Assembly: GCF_008831285.2 (NCBI RefSeq)
Contig: NC_045138.2
Location: 42,835,115-42,899,114 of the forward strand
From: Nymphaea colorata
Lineage: Eukaryota > Streptophyta > Magnoliopsida > Nymphaeales > Nymphaeaceae
Reading direction: 5' to 3'
DNA: 64,000 nucleotides
Each line of letters starts with the position of its first letter. Positions within the stretch are counted from its first letter, which is position 1. Below are positions 1-11,424 of the stretch, piece after piece. The position numbers were made by a program, and so were the translations under genes. The notes under the pieces were generated by a model, which was not told the origin of the DNA, made no database searches, and saw only the letters and a program-made list of their open reading frames with translations.

Positions 1-889
1 AATTCATATTACTCCCTATCTGGGTGATGTAAATTATTTGTTCATAAAAAGGACTTCAAGAGGTATAGTTGTTATGGTGATATATGTGGACGATATTATT
101 TTAGCTGGTGACAATGAACAAGAAATACAAGACACAAAGAAGTAATTACAACAGCACTTTGTTACTAAAGGTCTTGGCTCTCTATGTTACTTCTTGGGGA
201 TAGAAGTGGCAAGAAGTAAAGAAGGTCTAGACCATTCTCAAAGAAAATATGTTCTTGATTTGCTACACAAAACAAGTATGACTAGAACTAAACCAGTTTC
301 TATTCCTATGAATTCTCGCACTCATTTATATGATATATAAATGACAAATCTGAACCTGTTGATAGCAAATCATATCGGTCTCTCATTGAAAAGCTACTAT
401 ATGTAACAATTACTAGACCTAATATATCCTTTGTTGTGGGAAAACTAAGCCAATTTAAGGATAAGCCAAGGAAATCCCATTGGGATGCAGCTATGTTATT
501 ATTGAAATTTCTAAAAGACTCACCTGGAAAGGGTCTATTATTTAGAAGAAGCACCTCACTTCAGATAGAAGCTTATTCTGATGCAAATTATGCAGGCTCA
601 ATTGATGACAGAAAGTCCACTACGGGATTCTGTATTTTTGTTGGTGGCAACTTAGTCTCTTGGAGAAGTAAAAAGCAAGTTGTTGTTGCTTGATCGAGTG
701 CAGAGTCAATATCGAGCCATGGCCCAAACAGCCACTGAAATCACGTGGGTGAGAGGCATGCTAGAAGGTCTTCGAATTCAGGTAGAATTGCCTATAAAAA
801 TGCAATGTGATAATAAAGTGGCTACTTCTATAGCAAATAATCCGGTCTTCCACGAATGAACCAAGCATATTGAAGTTGATTGTCATTTG
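1..889 (+). pseudogene. Ty1/copia pol remnant A (RT and RNase H)
   Basis: Reverse transcriptase/RNase H end of a Ty1/copia polyprotein, already inside the RT at base 1. The RT active site YVDD is at 83-94, followed by the copia block CYFLGIEVARSKEG (about 180-225) and, after a frame change, the RNase H block with ADANYAGSIDDRKSTTG-type residues (about 580-625) and WRSKKQ. In-frame stops occur near 142-144 and 690, and the frame changes near 310-430. Homology stops abruptly around 885 at the TKHIEVDCH-type motif, before the PPT and LTR. The adjoining sequence from 890 restarts upstream of RT in a related element, so the two are separate or rearranged copies. It is a dead fossil. Confidence 0.85.
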
Positions 890-2941
890 ACAATTTTCCC
901 TTGTCTATCCCTCCTACTCATCTCAAGTCATGGCCTACTCTATAGCATTCTCCTTCTCCTACCCGGTTCTAAGACCCACCTTTGGTCTACTCTCGACAAC
1001 CCACTTCTGCTCATGGTCCCTCCATGTCATCTCCTCTAGAGGTAAGTCTCCTTGTCTCACCTAAGGATACTATGATTAAGCATGATTATTCTACAAGAAG
1101 CTCCACTTAGCGGTGGTGACTTGTCCATTTCCCTATGCAAGGGGACTAGACAGTGCACTATCCATCTCATCTCAAAGTTTATTAGTTGCCGCCATAGATA
1201 GAATTGGCAAAATATGCAGAAATTTATCTCAGCCTTGTCTACCATGTCCACTCTCAGATGTCATCAACAAGCTCTTCTTAATCCTAAATGGAAGCAAACG
1301 ATGCAAGTAGAGATGGATGTTTTACTTTCTCGAGGTACATGGGAATTGGTTTCTCCTTCATCTGATGCAGTTGGTTGGGTCTATAGACTCTATACTATCA
1401 AATATATCTCAGATGACTCGAATGAGAGATATAACTTATAAGGCTTGCTTGGTTAGCTAAAGTATATACTTAAACTTATGGTGTGCACTTTTTTGAGACC
1501 TTTGCTCATGTTGCACTATGGATGGAGTCCCTTTCAACTAGATGTTATTAATGTGTTTATTTATGGTGATTTGGCTAAGACCATTCACATGCAACAGCCA
1601 CCTATGCTTTGAATAGGAGAGTATGGAAAGGTTTACAGGTTGAAGAAAGCCAAATATGGGCTTAAGCAAGCCCAAGAAAATGGTTTTAAAAGCTATATGA
1701 AGTGTTGTTGGGTGTTGGTTTTTAGTGTTCCCCGTCTAACTAGTCATTCTTTACTAAGAAGATCGTGAAGGACATTATAGCAATGGTAGTATACTTGATG
1801 ATATCATTTTTACATGGGACTCTAAGGAGGAGATTGTTGAAACCTATATGTACTTGCACAAGTGCTTTGTCGCTAAGGATCTTGACCCACTCGGATATTT
1901 CTTGGGAATAGAGATAGCAAGGAGTAGGGAAAGCTAGTTGTGGGAATATCTTCTTGATTAGCTCAAGGAGACCGGGATGCTTGGCACCAAACTTGCAAAC
2001 ATTCCTATGAATTTGTATCTCCAATTGTATGAAGATGATTCAGAACTGATAGATAGTAAGTCATATCGGTCACTTATTGGCAAACTCCTATAGGTTACAG
2101 TTATTCAACCATACATCTCTCTAACTATGGGAAAGTTGAGTCAGTTTATGGAGAAACCGCAGAAAATTCATGGGAAATATCCATGATGATTCCCAAGTAC
2201 TTCAAGTCATCTCCTGGCAAAGGACTTTTATTTAAAAAATGCGACCCTCTTAACATCATAGCTTACACGAATGCAGATTATGTGTTAGAGATCGGGTATG
2301 GGATCACGGGTCGGGTCTATTGGACAGACTCGATAACAATAAATGGGGTGGACCAGGAAAAAAGGGGATTATAGCAAAGAATAGTGGGTGTTTCACACTA
2401 ATCTAGAATTAGGGTCAACATGTGCGCGTGTTCCTCAAGGTTCTCTTGTAAGGGGTTGTACCTATTAGCGGTGACTAACATTATGTTGTATTGATTAATG
2501 ACAAGAGATATAAAACTAGGTATTGTATCTTTGTAGGAGACAATTTAATTACTTGGAGGAGCAAGAAATAAGTGGTAGTTGCAAGATCTAGCATAGAGTC
2601 TGAGAATCGAGCAATGGCTCAAACTACCATTGAGATGATGTGGGTCAAAAATATGCTAACCTGCCTTGGAATAAAGGATTTGCTTCCAATGACGATGATA
2701 TGTGATAATAGCGCAGCAACTTATATAGACAACAATCTAGTATTTCATGAAATGACCAAATATATTGTAGACTGTCATTATATTCGAGATATGGTTCAAG
2801 CAGGGAACATTTGTGCAGTTCATGTTTCCACGTAAAAGCAAGTTGAGGACATGTTTACTAAACCCTTACCTATATTTGGATTCTCAAAATGTTGCAACAA
2901 GTTGAGCAGGATAAATATATATGCTCCAGCTTGAGGGGGAG
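890..2941 (+). pseudogene. Ty1/copia pol remnant B
   Basis: Second copia relic, related to remnant A. It begins in the linker between integrase and RT (a KGTR..CT.H.IS.F-type motif near 1140-1175), runs through the RT N-terminus (RGTWELVSP near 1333-1360; LDVINVFIYGDL near 1540-1575; YGLKQA near 1657-1674) and reaches the RNase H end (WRSKK, SSIESE, MICDNSAA, DMFTKPLP near 2550-2870). Stops and frameshifts are frequent. The RNase H segment is interrupted by a solo LTR at 2283-2480. Removing that LTR and one target repeat restores the copia reading through the NADY..INDKR region. A polypurine tract (TTGAGGGGGAG, 2931-2941) precedes the LTR. Confidence 0.85.
2278..2485. mobile_element. Solo LTR (198 bp) with TTATG target-site duplication
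   Basis: The segment 2283-2480 starts TGTTAG and ends CTAACA, the short inverted ends of an LTR. It is flanked by direct 5-bp copies TTATG at 2278-2282 and 2481-2485. It sits inside the RNase H coding part of copia remnant B, and the copia reading resumes exactly after the second TTATG. No internal domain, PBS or second LTR is present, so it is a solo LTR left by recombination between LTRs. The length would fit a copia or TRIM-type family. I see no second copy in this window. Confidence 0.85.
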
Positions 2942-3124
2942 TGTTGAGAAAAATAGCTAAGTGTGTTGGGCGGTTATTAGAATTCTAGGAAGTTGCTTAG
3001 TGAACTAGTTAATATTTTTTATTTTTCTTAATGGACTTATTTGTAATCTGTATATCACCCCTCTAATCTCTATTTAAGATAAATTAAGGCTAACCCAATA
3101 GATAATTCTCTTTTCTTTCTAACA
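2942..3124 (+). repeat. 3' LTR of copia remnant B
   Basis: Directly follows the polypurine tract. It starts TGTTGAG and ends near TTTCTAACA, giving about 183 bp, the usual short copia LTR size. The right edge is set by the TG..CA rule only, because the matching 5' LTR lies outside the window. Confidence 0.7.
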
Positions 3125-5552
3125 CATTTAACAATTAAGACATAAATGCAGTCAGAACAAATTGATAATTGCATGAAAGAATTAAACCAACACAAACCTG
3201 AAGAACACCAACAAGTGGTGATGAATATGGATGGAGACAGTAGACATGGCCATCGAGAGTGGTCTCAAACTGGGTTTGACACAATGACGGCACACATAGT
3301 TCACAGGAGCCTGCACAAGCAGGACCAGTAAAAGTCCATCAAGCAGGAACATGTAATATGTATACTACTTGCTCCTCGAACAGCAAATCATTAGAGACAA
3401 TCACACAGCCAAACCTTCTTCCTACTTTAGTGCCCTGAAATAATTTGTGAATCTAGAACATATGTATTTCAAATTGAAATTTACAGAATATGATCCAATT
3501 TAACTCTATATCATATACATGCACATGGTGATGTCTCCGAAACATAGCCAGAAATACCATTCTTAGGTTTTTAAGTGTGAGGTTTTCCTCAGGTAGAAAT
3601 TATTTTTTTGGGGAAAATTTTGGCGTTTGTTTTCAAAAAACGAAAAAAAAAACTCAAAATTAAGTAAAAATACAGTCAATGAGAAACCAATAAGAAAACA
3701 TAAAAAGTAAACAAAATCATAAAAATGGGGCCCTAGTGATGATAAAAATGATGAAAAATGGTTTAATTTAAGTTTGAAGTTTCAACCAAGGGCAGAGCAC
3801 CAAGGGACCATGGCCAGCCTCAGAATTTCAGAAAAAAAAAAAATTCTGCTTGTATTTTTCAAAAATTTTAAATTAGTCTATATGAAAGTTTTGAAAAATT
3901 ATGCTCTGTCAAAATTTTGAAACTATAGTTCCCCCACCCCACCCAACAAAAAAAAAGGAAGATCTTCTAGCTCTACCCCTATAGACAATGACAACTAGAA
4001 CTAAAATTTGACCATCATAATATTATGAAGGATACCCAATATAGCAAAGTAGAAGTCACAAATGAAAAGTAGAAAAAATGGAACTGGCAAATACACGACT
4101 ACAATCAAGATGAAAATTAGAAAATGGAGACTGAAAAAAAAAAAACTGGCAGGTAAAGACCATAATTTGATGGCAACAATGCCTTTTTTGTAAATAGCTT
4201 CAATGATGGGAATAAAAACGAAAAAAAAGGTGAAACAATTGCTATAATTGCGTGTTAAATATATGTTTGTGTTTTCTTTATATAAACACTTCTTTTTTTT
4301 TTTACTTTTTTCACCTTTTTAACGTTAATATTACATTTTTTGACATCTATGGTTATATTCTGAAGATAAACCAGCTTAGAAAAATCCTATTGTCCACAGT
4401 CAAGAAAAAGTTTGGGAGCCCATCACACTGTAAATTCTCTAATGGATCAGAAACAAAAGGAGAAAATGAAAAATTCAAAAGCTTGAAATTCCTAATGCCA
4501 CCACAAAATGCTAAAACATAAAGAAGACATTAAAAATTTTTGAACAGTACTTGAAGAGTACAAGAGACTTGTCAACATATGCTGTATCGCAGTGTCAGCC
4601 TAAGGGCTAGCACAATTCACTACTTATCAACAGATCATGATCATTAAGCCGTATATACCCACATTGCATGATATGATAGTTTCTCATATGAGATATCCAC
4701 TAATTTGGCATTCACAGTTAACACAAAGTTGTTCATACAATTAAAAAAAAGTGTACAAGATGTAACACAGGATCCATAAGTCAGCATGATCCAAACAACT
4801 TCACAAAAAAGTGACAACATTATTTTGAACTTTATATAAATTCATTAAGCCTAAATATTAATCATTAAGTTTGTAATGAAAAAACTTCTACAGAAAGTTT
4901 AAAAAAAAAATTATGTTACAAAATTAGGGCTTTCATTATAAGAGACTATCACTATGTCTATCCTCCAAACCAAAGAATTGTAATTTTAAGACTGTTAAAT
5001 GGTTTCAAGACTCCAAGGAATAAGCATATAGAATACAAACTTATTTATTTTGATACCCACTTAAGCATTGAGAGCAATTGAAGTGGTCAATTTCAATGAT
5101 TTAAAATGAAAATGTGCAAGTTGCAGGTAGCATAAGCTTGTTATTACATTATGTTTACGCAATTCATGTTTTATCTTTTTCTGAATTTTTCATATTTTTT
5201 GAATTTAATATGTTTAGCATAAAAAATTAAGATTGTGATTTTTTTTAAATTAAAATACATTGAATATCTAATTTTGCACCTTTGAGCCATACGAAGATAT
5301 TGGCTTGGATGTTTTGATCTTCATTTTCTTTTATTGAATTTTATACTTTACACTTTAAAGACATAATAAATGACCTTCATTTTCATAGATAGGCATGTCA
5401 CACAAGTGTAGGGTTTAAGTACAGTTTTCAAAAAACATGGGTGTGGGTTAGGTGAGAGTAGTCACACACGAGTATGGGGCATTTAAAAAAAAATGGGTGC
5501 AAGGACATGGCCGTACACACACCCAGAATATTATGCATACATACATACATAC

Positions 5553-5583
<31 letters not shown>

Positions 5584-6820
5584 TAACAATAACAAGGTGC
5601 CCCAATATAACTCTTACTTATGGGGAAATTAAAAAAGATTCAACTCCATGCAGATTTCCATTGTGCATGAATATTTCAAGATAAATGAACATGCTAAATA
5701 AATTTAAGTTCCCAAGAAATTAATTAGACAACAAGCTAATTAAATGCTCTCTCTCTCTCTCACTTACTCAACCTACAAAGGGTGCAAATTCCATTAAAAG
5801 ATGTTTATCTTTTCAGAAATGTGATTAATTGGATGACTTGAAGTCTTGAATTCATGCAGGTCTCTCTCTTCCTATGTAAAGTATATGAGTATTAAGAGAC
5901 ATTAAGGGGATGTTTGATGGCCTGGAAATATGAAATTGAAAATATATTTTTGGAAATATATTTCCTGGAAAAAGGAATGGGAAAAATATTTCTGATTCCC
6001 ATTTTGATGTGTGTGTGATGACTGAGAAACTCCAGCAATTAGATGTAATGGCACAAACAACATATAAAATACCACTTCACTATTTTTGTCAACTGACAAA
6101 GACCTTTGTATATAAAAAGGCAAACTCTTCATCCACTTGAATATTTTTATGGTACAGTAATATAAGGAGATATTTGAAGTTTTGAACGTTACTCGTTTGT
6201 GATTCTCCTTTTCTTCAAAGAAGCTTTTGCTTAGTAAAAATTAAATATCTACCCAGAATAACCATCGTACATATACATAGATATGTACATAAAGGGGGGG
6301 GAGAGAGAGAGAGAGTTCCAAGTACATTTCTACATTCCATTGACATTTAACAGTTTTTCTATTCCCTATGGATTAATTATGCACACAAATATTCCGAAAT
6401 AGCTATAAAATCATAAATGGAGAAGAACCAAAATCATGCAAAAGTGATCATTTCTATGTCATTTGATGTTTACCTCCATTTAAAAGCCTATACCAATTGT
6501 GCTAATTTCATCATCATTGGAAACTACAAATGGTAAGCAACTGAAAACAGACAACATTCTTCATATTTCAAGAGTAAAATGTGAGAGAAGCAGGAAAGAA
6601 ATAAGACGTGCATGTGCTTGCATTTCTATTTTGCCATCTGTCATCTTCATGGGTCCACATCTAATCATGGTCCTTTCAGAGTGAGAGACCAATCCCTCTG
6701 TGTTTCAGTCTCAAACAACCAATTCTTGGAAATTCTTCTATCAAATTGAACAGCAAAACCAAGAATCAACTAAATTGATGTATCAACATATATCCATAAC
6801 AAAACAGAATAAAAAAGAAA
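3125..6820. other. Intergenic, AT-rich, no gene recognised
   Basis: Long A- and T-runs and short scattered open frames without recognisable domains. It contains the CATA/TATG microsatellite (listed separately), a CT run near 5746-5761 and a GA run near 6295-6316. Nothing supports a gene on either strand. Confidence 0.6.
5534..5585. repeat. (CATA)n/(TATG)n palindromic tetranucleotide microsatellite
   Basis: About four CATA units run straight into about seven TATG units, so the two arms are reverse complements and could form a cruciform. This is a direct sequence observation. Confidence 0.9.
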
Positions 6821-7084
6821 GCTTATAGAGAAAATAAATATACTGGAACACTCCAATGGAGAACCGGCCACATAACCATGTACATATGCAAGGACTCCTT
6901 CAACACCATCTCCTTGCAACTTTTGCATGCTTCAAACACCACTTCCTGCATGATTTCATTTTCCAAACGTCCATCAAAAACATGAAAGAATTTCCCTCCG
7001 TCAAATATCACCCAATATGGAACTTTTCCCATCGATATGGAACTTTGCTTCCAGCAATAAGGTTCCACCAAGATAGGTGGAACT

Positions 7085-7242
7085 TTAGGTGGATTGCTTG
7101 CCTCTTTTCTTTCTCTCATCCGTAGCAACGCAGATCAAAGGAAGGTCAACCACTCGGCCAGCCGGGACATATTCAGTTATTCTTGAAGGAACGGGTTTGA
7201 GTAGACAGGTTGAGAAGACATTGGCTTCCTCAAGGTTTACTT
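7085..7242 (-). CDS. Possible terminal exon of an unidentified host gene
   Basis: Minus-strand open stretch of about 52 codons ending at a TAA (7085-7087), preceded by a plausible acceptor (CAATTAG, 7243-7249). The residues look protein-like: EEANVFSTCLLKPVPSRIT, then VVDLPLICVATDERKKR. I do not recognise the family. A different frame of the same strand stays open for 101 codons over 6823-7128, and one of the two is a shadow. An exon-like segment lies upstream at 7423-7564, but the two do not splice in phase as I read them, so this may be a pseudogene. Confidence 0.3.
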
Positions 7243-7422
7243 CTAATTGTCACTACTAGTAGTTGGAATGTGTCTATTGGTGAATAACAAACCATTTTGA
7301 GACCTCATCAGATCCTAGATTTGATGACCAATAAAAATGCAAGCTTGAGGTTTCTTAAATCCTTATCGTTGTATGTCCTTAAAATCGACAGAATGAGTGA
7401 ATGGAGAAGGGAGGAAACTTAC

Positions 7423-7564
7423 AGTCTTGCTCTACCACCCGAGGCAAGCGGAAAATCACGTCCAGCGGGAGAATGATGGATAAGAGTTGTTGCTCGCAAT
7501 ATCAAAGGATGAACTGCAGCAACCCGCGCACGCAGTCTGCATCCTCCTCTATCATCGGCACCAT
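7423..7564 (-). CDS. Possible upstream exon of the same unidentified locus
   Basis: Minus strand, GC-richer than its surroundings, with a strong donor-like GTAAGT at 7417-7422 just after the residues LPRVVEQD. An ATG (7564-7562) opens the frame MVPMIEEDADCVRGLLQFIL and meets a TGA after 20 codons. Beyond it the same frame reads on without a stop to the donor. That pattern fits a nonsense-mutated first exon, or chance in a GC-rich stretch. Function unknown. Confidence 0.2.
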
Positions 7565-8275
7565 CAAGGATCCAGCCTTGCTACAATCGAGAGAGAAAGA
7601 GAGAGTGCTTTCCTTCCTTGGAACTCGGCGGGAAAAAGAAAACTTCGTAACAGTTTATTAAAGCAAGGATAGAAATATTTTTTTCCCCTCCCCCACCTGA
7701 CATACAATCATACATACCATCATTCCCTTCCAACAAAAGGCAAAGACACATACAAAAGGGAGAAGAGGAGGGGGTGGAGGCGTGCTCATGTGCCACTCCG
7801 CATTTAATGTGGGGGCGAAGTGTGGCTGCGGGCACTCATTCCTCTCAACTCTATGCTGGCGGATGGGATGGCGTTGGGAAGAGGCCGGCTGTCTTGGTGC
7901 TAACGTGCTGCGAGAGGTTCAGAGAGGTGACAGAAGAAACAGGAGAGAAGAGCTCATCTGCCAGTCTCCACAATAAAATTCTATTAGTGGTACCATCCAC
8001 AAAAAATGTCAGTAGAAGATACATGGAGACAAGCACCGGAAAAGAACAGAGAGGAGATAATGCAAGGCCCTAAGATTCTGAAGTTTCATGGAAAACATAT
8101 AAGATGCAAAATGAAGGAAATATAGAAAATGATCTTATATCCATTAAGGCTGAACATAAGATTTTGCATATTATAGAGCCTCATAAGTATCTACTGCCTC
8201 CTTATGCTGCATCAGATATGCCCGTCAGTTTTATGTCAAGCCAACCCTTACATTTCTCTTCAACCATTCCAGGTA
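7565..8275. other. Intergenic left flank of the 8.3-kb copia insertion
   Basis: Contains GC-moderate, low-complexity stretches (GA-rich near 7590-7620, AGG-rich near 7760-7780) and no convincing gene. The last five bases before the element, GTTCA at 8276-8280, are its target-site duplication. Confidence 0.5.
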
Positions 8276-8280
8276 GTTCA

Positions 8281-8563
8281 TGTTAAGTTTGTTCGTATGG
8301 GGATCGGGTCTGTTCAAGACCCGATCCACTTCTTTTATATCCACACGCCTAAGAATACTAGGCGGTGGCATTCTTGTAATATTTTATATATTTTGTACAA
8401 ATCTGTTGTAACCTAATTAGGTTAATGTTTTTAATAGAGATTAAGGATTGCAGGGCTGCATTGGCCGACTGCATCTCTTCCTCCATCGTCTTGCTTTCTA
8501 TCCTCTCTTCTCAATCTATCTTATTTTCAGCCAGAGAGACATGATTTAGTGAAGATTTTTACA
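8281..8563 (+). repeat. 5' LTR of the 8281-13307 copia element
   Basis: 283 bp, TGTTAAG at the start and TTTACA at the end, nearly identical to 13024-13307. It contains a TATA-like TTTTATAT near 8333-8340. It also holds three inverted repeats: an 11-bp stem with a 5-nt loop (8301-8327), a 10-bp stem with one bulged base (8341-8368) and a perfect 16-bp palindrome TAACCTAATTAGGTTA (8409-8424). Confidence 0.95.
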
Positions 8564-8575
8564 TGGTATCAGAGC
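8564..8575 (+). other. Primer-binding site, initiator tRNA-Met type
   Basis: TGGTATCAGAGC directly follows the LTR with no spacer. It is complementary to the 3' end of plant initiator tRNA-Met, the usual primer of copia elements. Confidence 0.95.
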
Positions 8576-8810
8576 CAGGTTGCAGCGTCCTCCGGTGGGT
8601 GTTTTCAATCTGATGTGATTTGCCCTAATCTGCCCTAAATCCCCTCTTTCTGGCGTGATTAGCCCTAAATTCAGTTTCTGCCCTAAATCTTCCTTTCTAA
8701 CGTGATTTGCCCTAATTTCTGCCACTGCCCTAAATTCTGCCCCAAGTCGTCTGCCCTAATCATCCCTTTTTCATTATCTCTCTTTGTATTTCTTGCCCCT
8801 CTTTTCAGTC

Positions 8811-9880
8811 ATGGATCAGCTGGCTCCTTCCCTTTTATCTTCCAGCTTTCTCTCCCAACTTATCTCTCAAAAACTAAATCATAGTAACTATTTGACTTGG
8901 AAACGTCAAATTGTCCCACTGATTAAAAGTCATAGACTCTGTGGACATATCAATGGCACTACTCCAGCTCCTCCAAAGTACGTTGACCATGAAGTGATGA
9001 AGACCGTTGTGGGAGATCAGGCTGCTGGGACTCTGGCTGGGAGTGAGATTAGATTTGAATATGAAACTCTCACTGAAAACAATCCTGAGTACGAAGTTTG
9101 TCTGGCTCACGACCAGTCCCTTGTTGCCTACATTACTTATACTTTGTCAGAGGAGGTATTAGGAGGCATTGATGATGATTTAACAGCCCTGGAGTTGTGG
9201 TCTACCCTTGCCACGACGTATTCTCAAGTATCTGAAGCACGTTTTCTGCAATTAAGAAGGCAATGTCAGGACATCAAGCGTGGGACGCGTACAGTCTTTG
9301 AATATTTGAATGAAATAAAAAGTGTAAGTGATCAGCTTGCTGCCATTGGACATCCCGTCAGCGACAAGGACAAGGCGCAACAAACTTTAAGTGGACTGAG
9401 AACAGATTTTGACATATTTTGGACAGCCCTGGAAGTTCTTCCTGTCCTCCCATCTTTTGAAGATCTGAAGGCCAAGCTTTTTCAGCATGAAGCTAGTCGT
9501 GTTCAGTGACAGAGTTTGATTCCTTCCAACAGCCACAATGTACTGATCACAGGAACACATGCACTGCAAGGGAATCGCACCCGTCATTGGACTTCTCAGG
9601 CGGGAATGGGAAGAGGTATTCTCCCAACACCGCAGGGCATGAATACTAAGCCTAGAAGGGTTCCGACTTGCTTCTATTGCAACAAGAGGAGACATGTAAA
9701 ATCAGAATGTTGGCACAATCCTCAGAACAAAAATAATCAGATCAGGCGTGAGAACAAGGCAACAGTAGGGCCAGCTTCATCATCATCTGGCTCAAATCTG
9801 ACATCAAATGTTTCAGCAGACGTGCAACAGCTTCTAATGACAGCTTTATCTAAACTCCACTTGAAACAAAATGAGCAAGG
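8811..9880 (+). pseudogene. copia gag with internal stop
   Basis: Capsid/nucleocapsid part of the polyprotein. I take the ATG at 8811 (MDQLAPSLLSSS) because the copia gag pattern NYLTWKRQIVPLIKSH follows at once; an upstream in-frame ATG at 8784 lies in the leader. An in-frame TGA at 9507-9509 splits the gene, and the same frame continues on the far side. The nucleocapsid knuckle is at 9669-9710 with spacing C-X2-C-X4-H-X4-C, but the usual Gly before His is Arg. The UBN2-type gag domain lies before the stop. Gag packages element RNA in cytoplasmic particles. Confidence 0.85.
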
Positions 9881-11424
9881 AGAGTGGTATGTGGACTCTG
9901 GAGCAGCAGCCCATGTTACTGGTGAAACAGGTAATCTCTCTAGTGTTTTTCCTTATTTAGATCAAGGCTCAGTTGTAACGGGAGATGGTTCCCATCACAC
10001 AATATCGCATATTGGAAATGCACAAATATCTATGGGCTCTTCTTCCATTCCATTAAAGAATGTCCTTGTTGTTCCTAGTGTCAAGGAAAATATTATCTCA
10101 GTGTCCAAACTTATTGATGACACTCATTCCTCTGTTGAATTCACACCATCTTCTGTTTATGTCAAGGATGTTCGAACCAAGAAGACATTCGCTGAGGGCA
10201 CTCGCAAAGGAGATATGTATGTCCTTGAAGAAGCTCCAAAGCTGTCAAAACCTCACTCTTCAAATTCATGTTTTCCAAGTCATAGTGAAGTCAATGTTGC
10301 TGAGTATAATAAGCCGTCCATTTGGCATGGTCGGTTAGCTCATTGTAGTCAGTCTTTTGTTCGAAGTCTTGTTGCAGACGGGCTCTTAGATAAGTCCAGT
10401 CTTAGTTCAGTTAGTGAGTCCAACATGTGCTCGAGTTGTCATATCTGTAAGAGTCATGAAACACAAATCAACAAATAAAAGAGCTTCAAAGGTTTTTGAC
10501 ACCATATATTCCAATGTTTGGGGGCCTACTCCAATTCCTTCTTCTTCTGGTAGTAGATACTATGTAATTTTTATTGATTCATATTCCCGATATACTTGGA
10601 TCCATTTCATGAAACACAAATCAAAAGTTTTCCGCTTGTTCACTCAATTTCATGCCTTGGTTCGGAATAAATACTCCAGTAATATTGTGCATTTTCAATG
10701 TGATGGTGGTGGTGAATTTATTTCTAATGAATTTATTGAGTACTTACTAGATCATGGGATCACTAGACAAATCTCATGTCTGCATACACCTCAGCAAAAC
10801 GGAATTGCTGAAAGGAAACATAGACATATTGTTGAAAGCGCGCTCAGCATGATGCATGACACAGACTTACCTATGATATTGTGGACTGAGGCTTTTCATA
10901 CGGCTGTTCATGTTATAAACTGACTACCATTGGCTTTGCTTGGTGGAAAGTCACCATTTTTTTTATTACATCAGGAACAGCCACGTTTTGAGGAGTTGCG
11001 TGTTTTTGGATGTGTGTGCTATGTGCATATTGATGTTTCCTTAATAAACAAATTTCAAGATCGTGCTGTTTTGTGCAGATTTATAGGGTATGCAGAAAAC
11101 TACAAAGGTTATAAGTGTTACAATCTTAAAACTGAGCGTGTACATGTTTCATGGCATGTTGTTTTTTATGAAAGCAGGTTACAGGATCCAAAGGCTACTT
11201 CTGTGACACTCAATGACAAAAATGAGGTCTATGATACTTGGTTACATGCTGAAATCTTAAGACAAGGGGCGAAAATGTTGCCTGAGCGAAAGGAGCAAGC
11301 TGTAAATGAGCCCGAGACACTTGTAAGTAGTTCCTTAGACAGCACTACTTCCTTGGATAGCCTGCCTTCATCTTCTCAGCCCAATGATCCACCTATAAAT
11401 AATAGGTTCTCAGGCCTGGTATAA
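9881..11424 (+). pseudogene. copia protease and integrase region
   Basis: The aspartic protease signature WYVDSGAAAHVTG is at about 9886-9924, with the catalytic DSG intact. The pre-integrase zinc-binding region follows (WHGRLAHCSQSF near 10322-10360; CSSCHICKSH near 10429-10460). The frame then shifts by one between about 10414 and 10478. The integrase core keeps its first Asp (IDSYSRYTW), its second Asp (FQCDGGGEF, with the usual Asn after Asp changed to Gly) and Glu (QQNGIAERKHRHIVE near 10793-10835). An in-frame TGA at 10921-10923 and a TAA at 11422-11424 interrupt it. Confidence 0.85.

Noticed and set aside
5534-5585. CRISPR-like or regulatory palindrome
   Set aside because: It is a plain tetranucleotide microsatellite whose halves happen to be complementary.
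6823-7128. 101-codon minus-strand frame as a protein gene
   Set aside because: It overlaps a better-supported exon-like frame with an acceptor and shows no domain. It could be 3' untranslated sequence.
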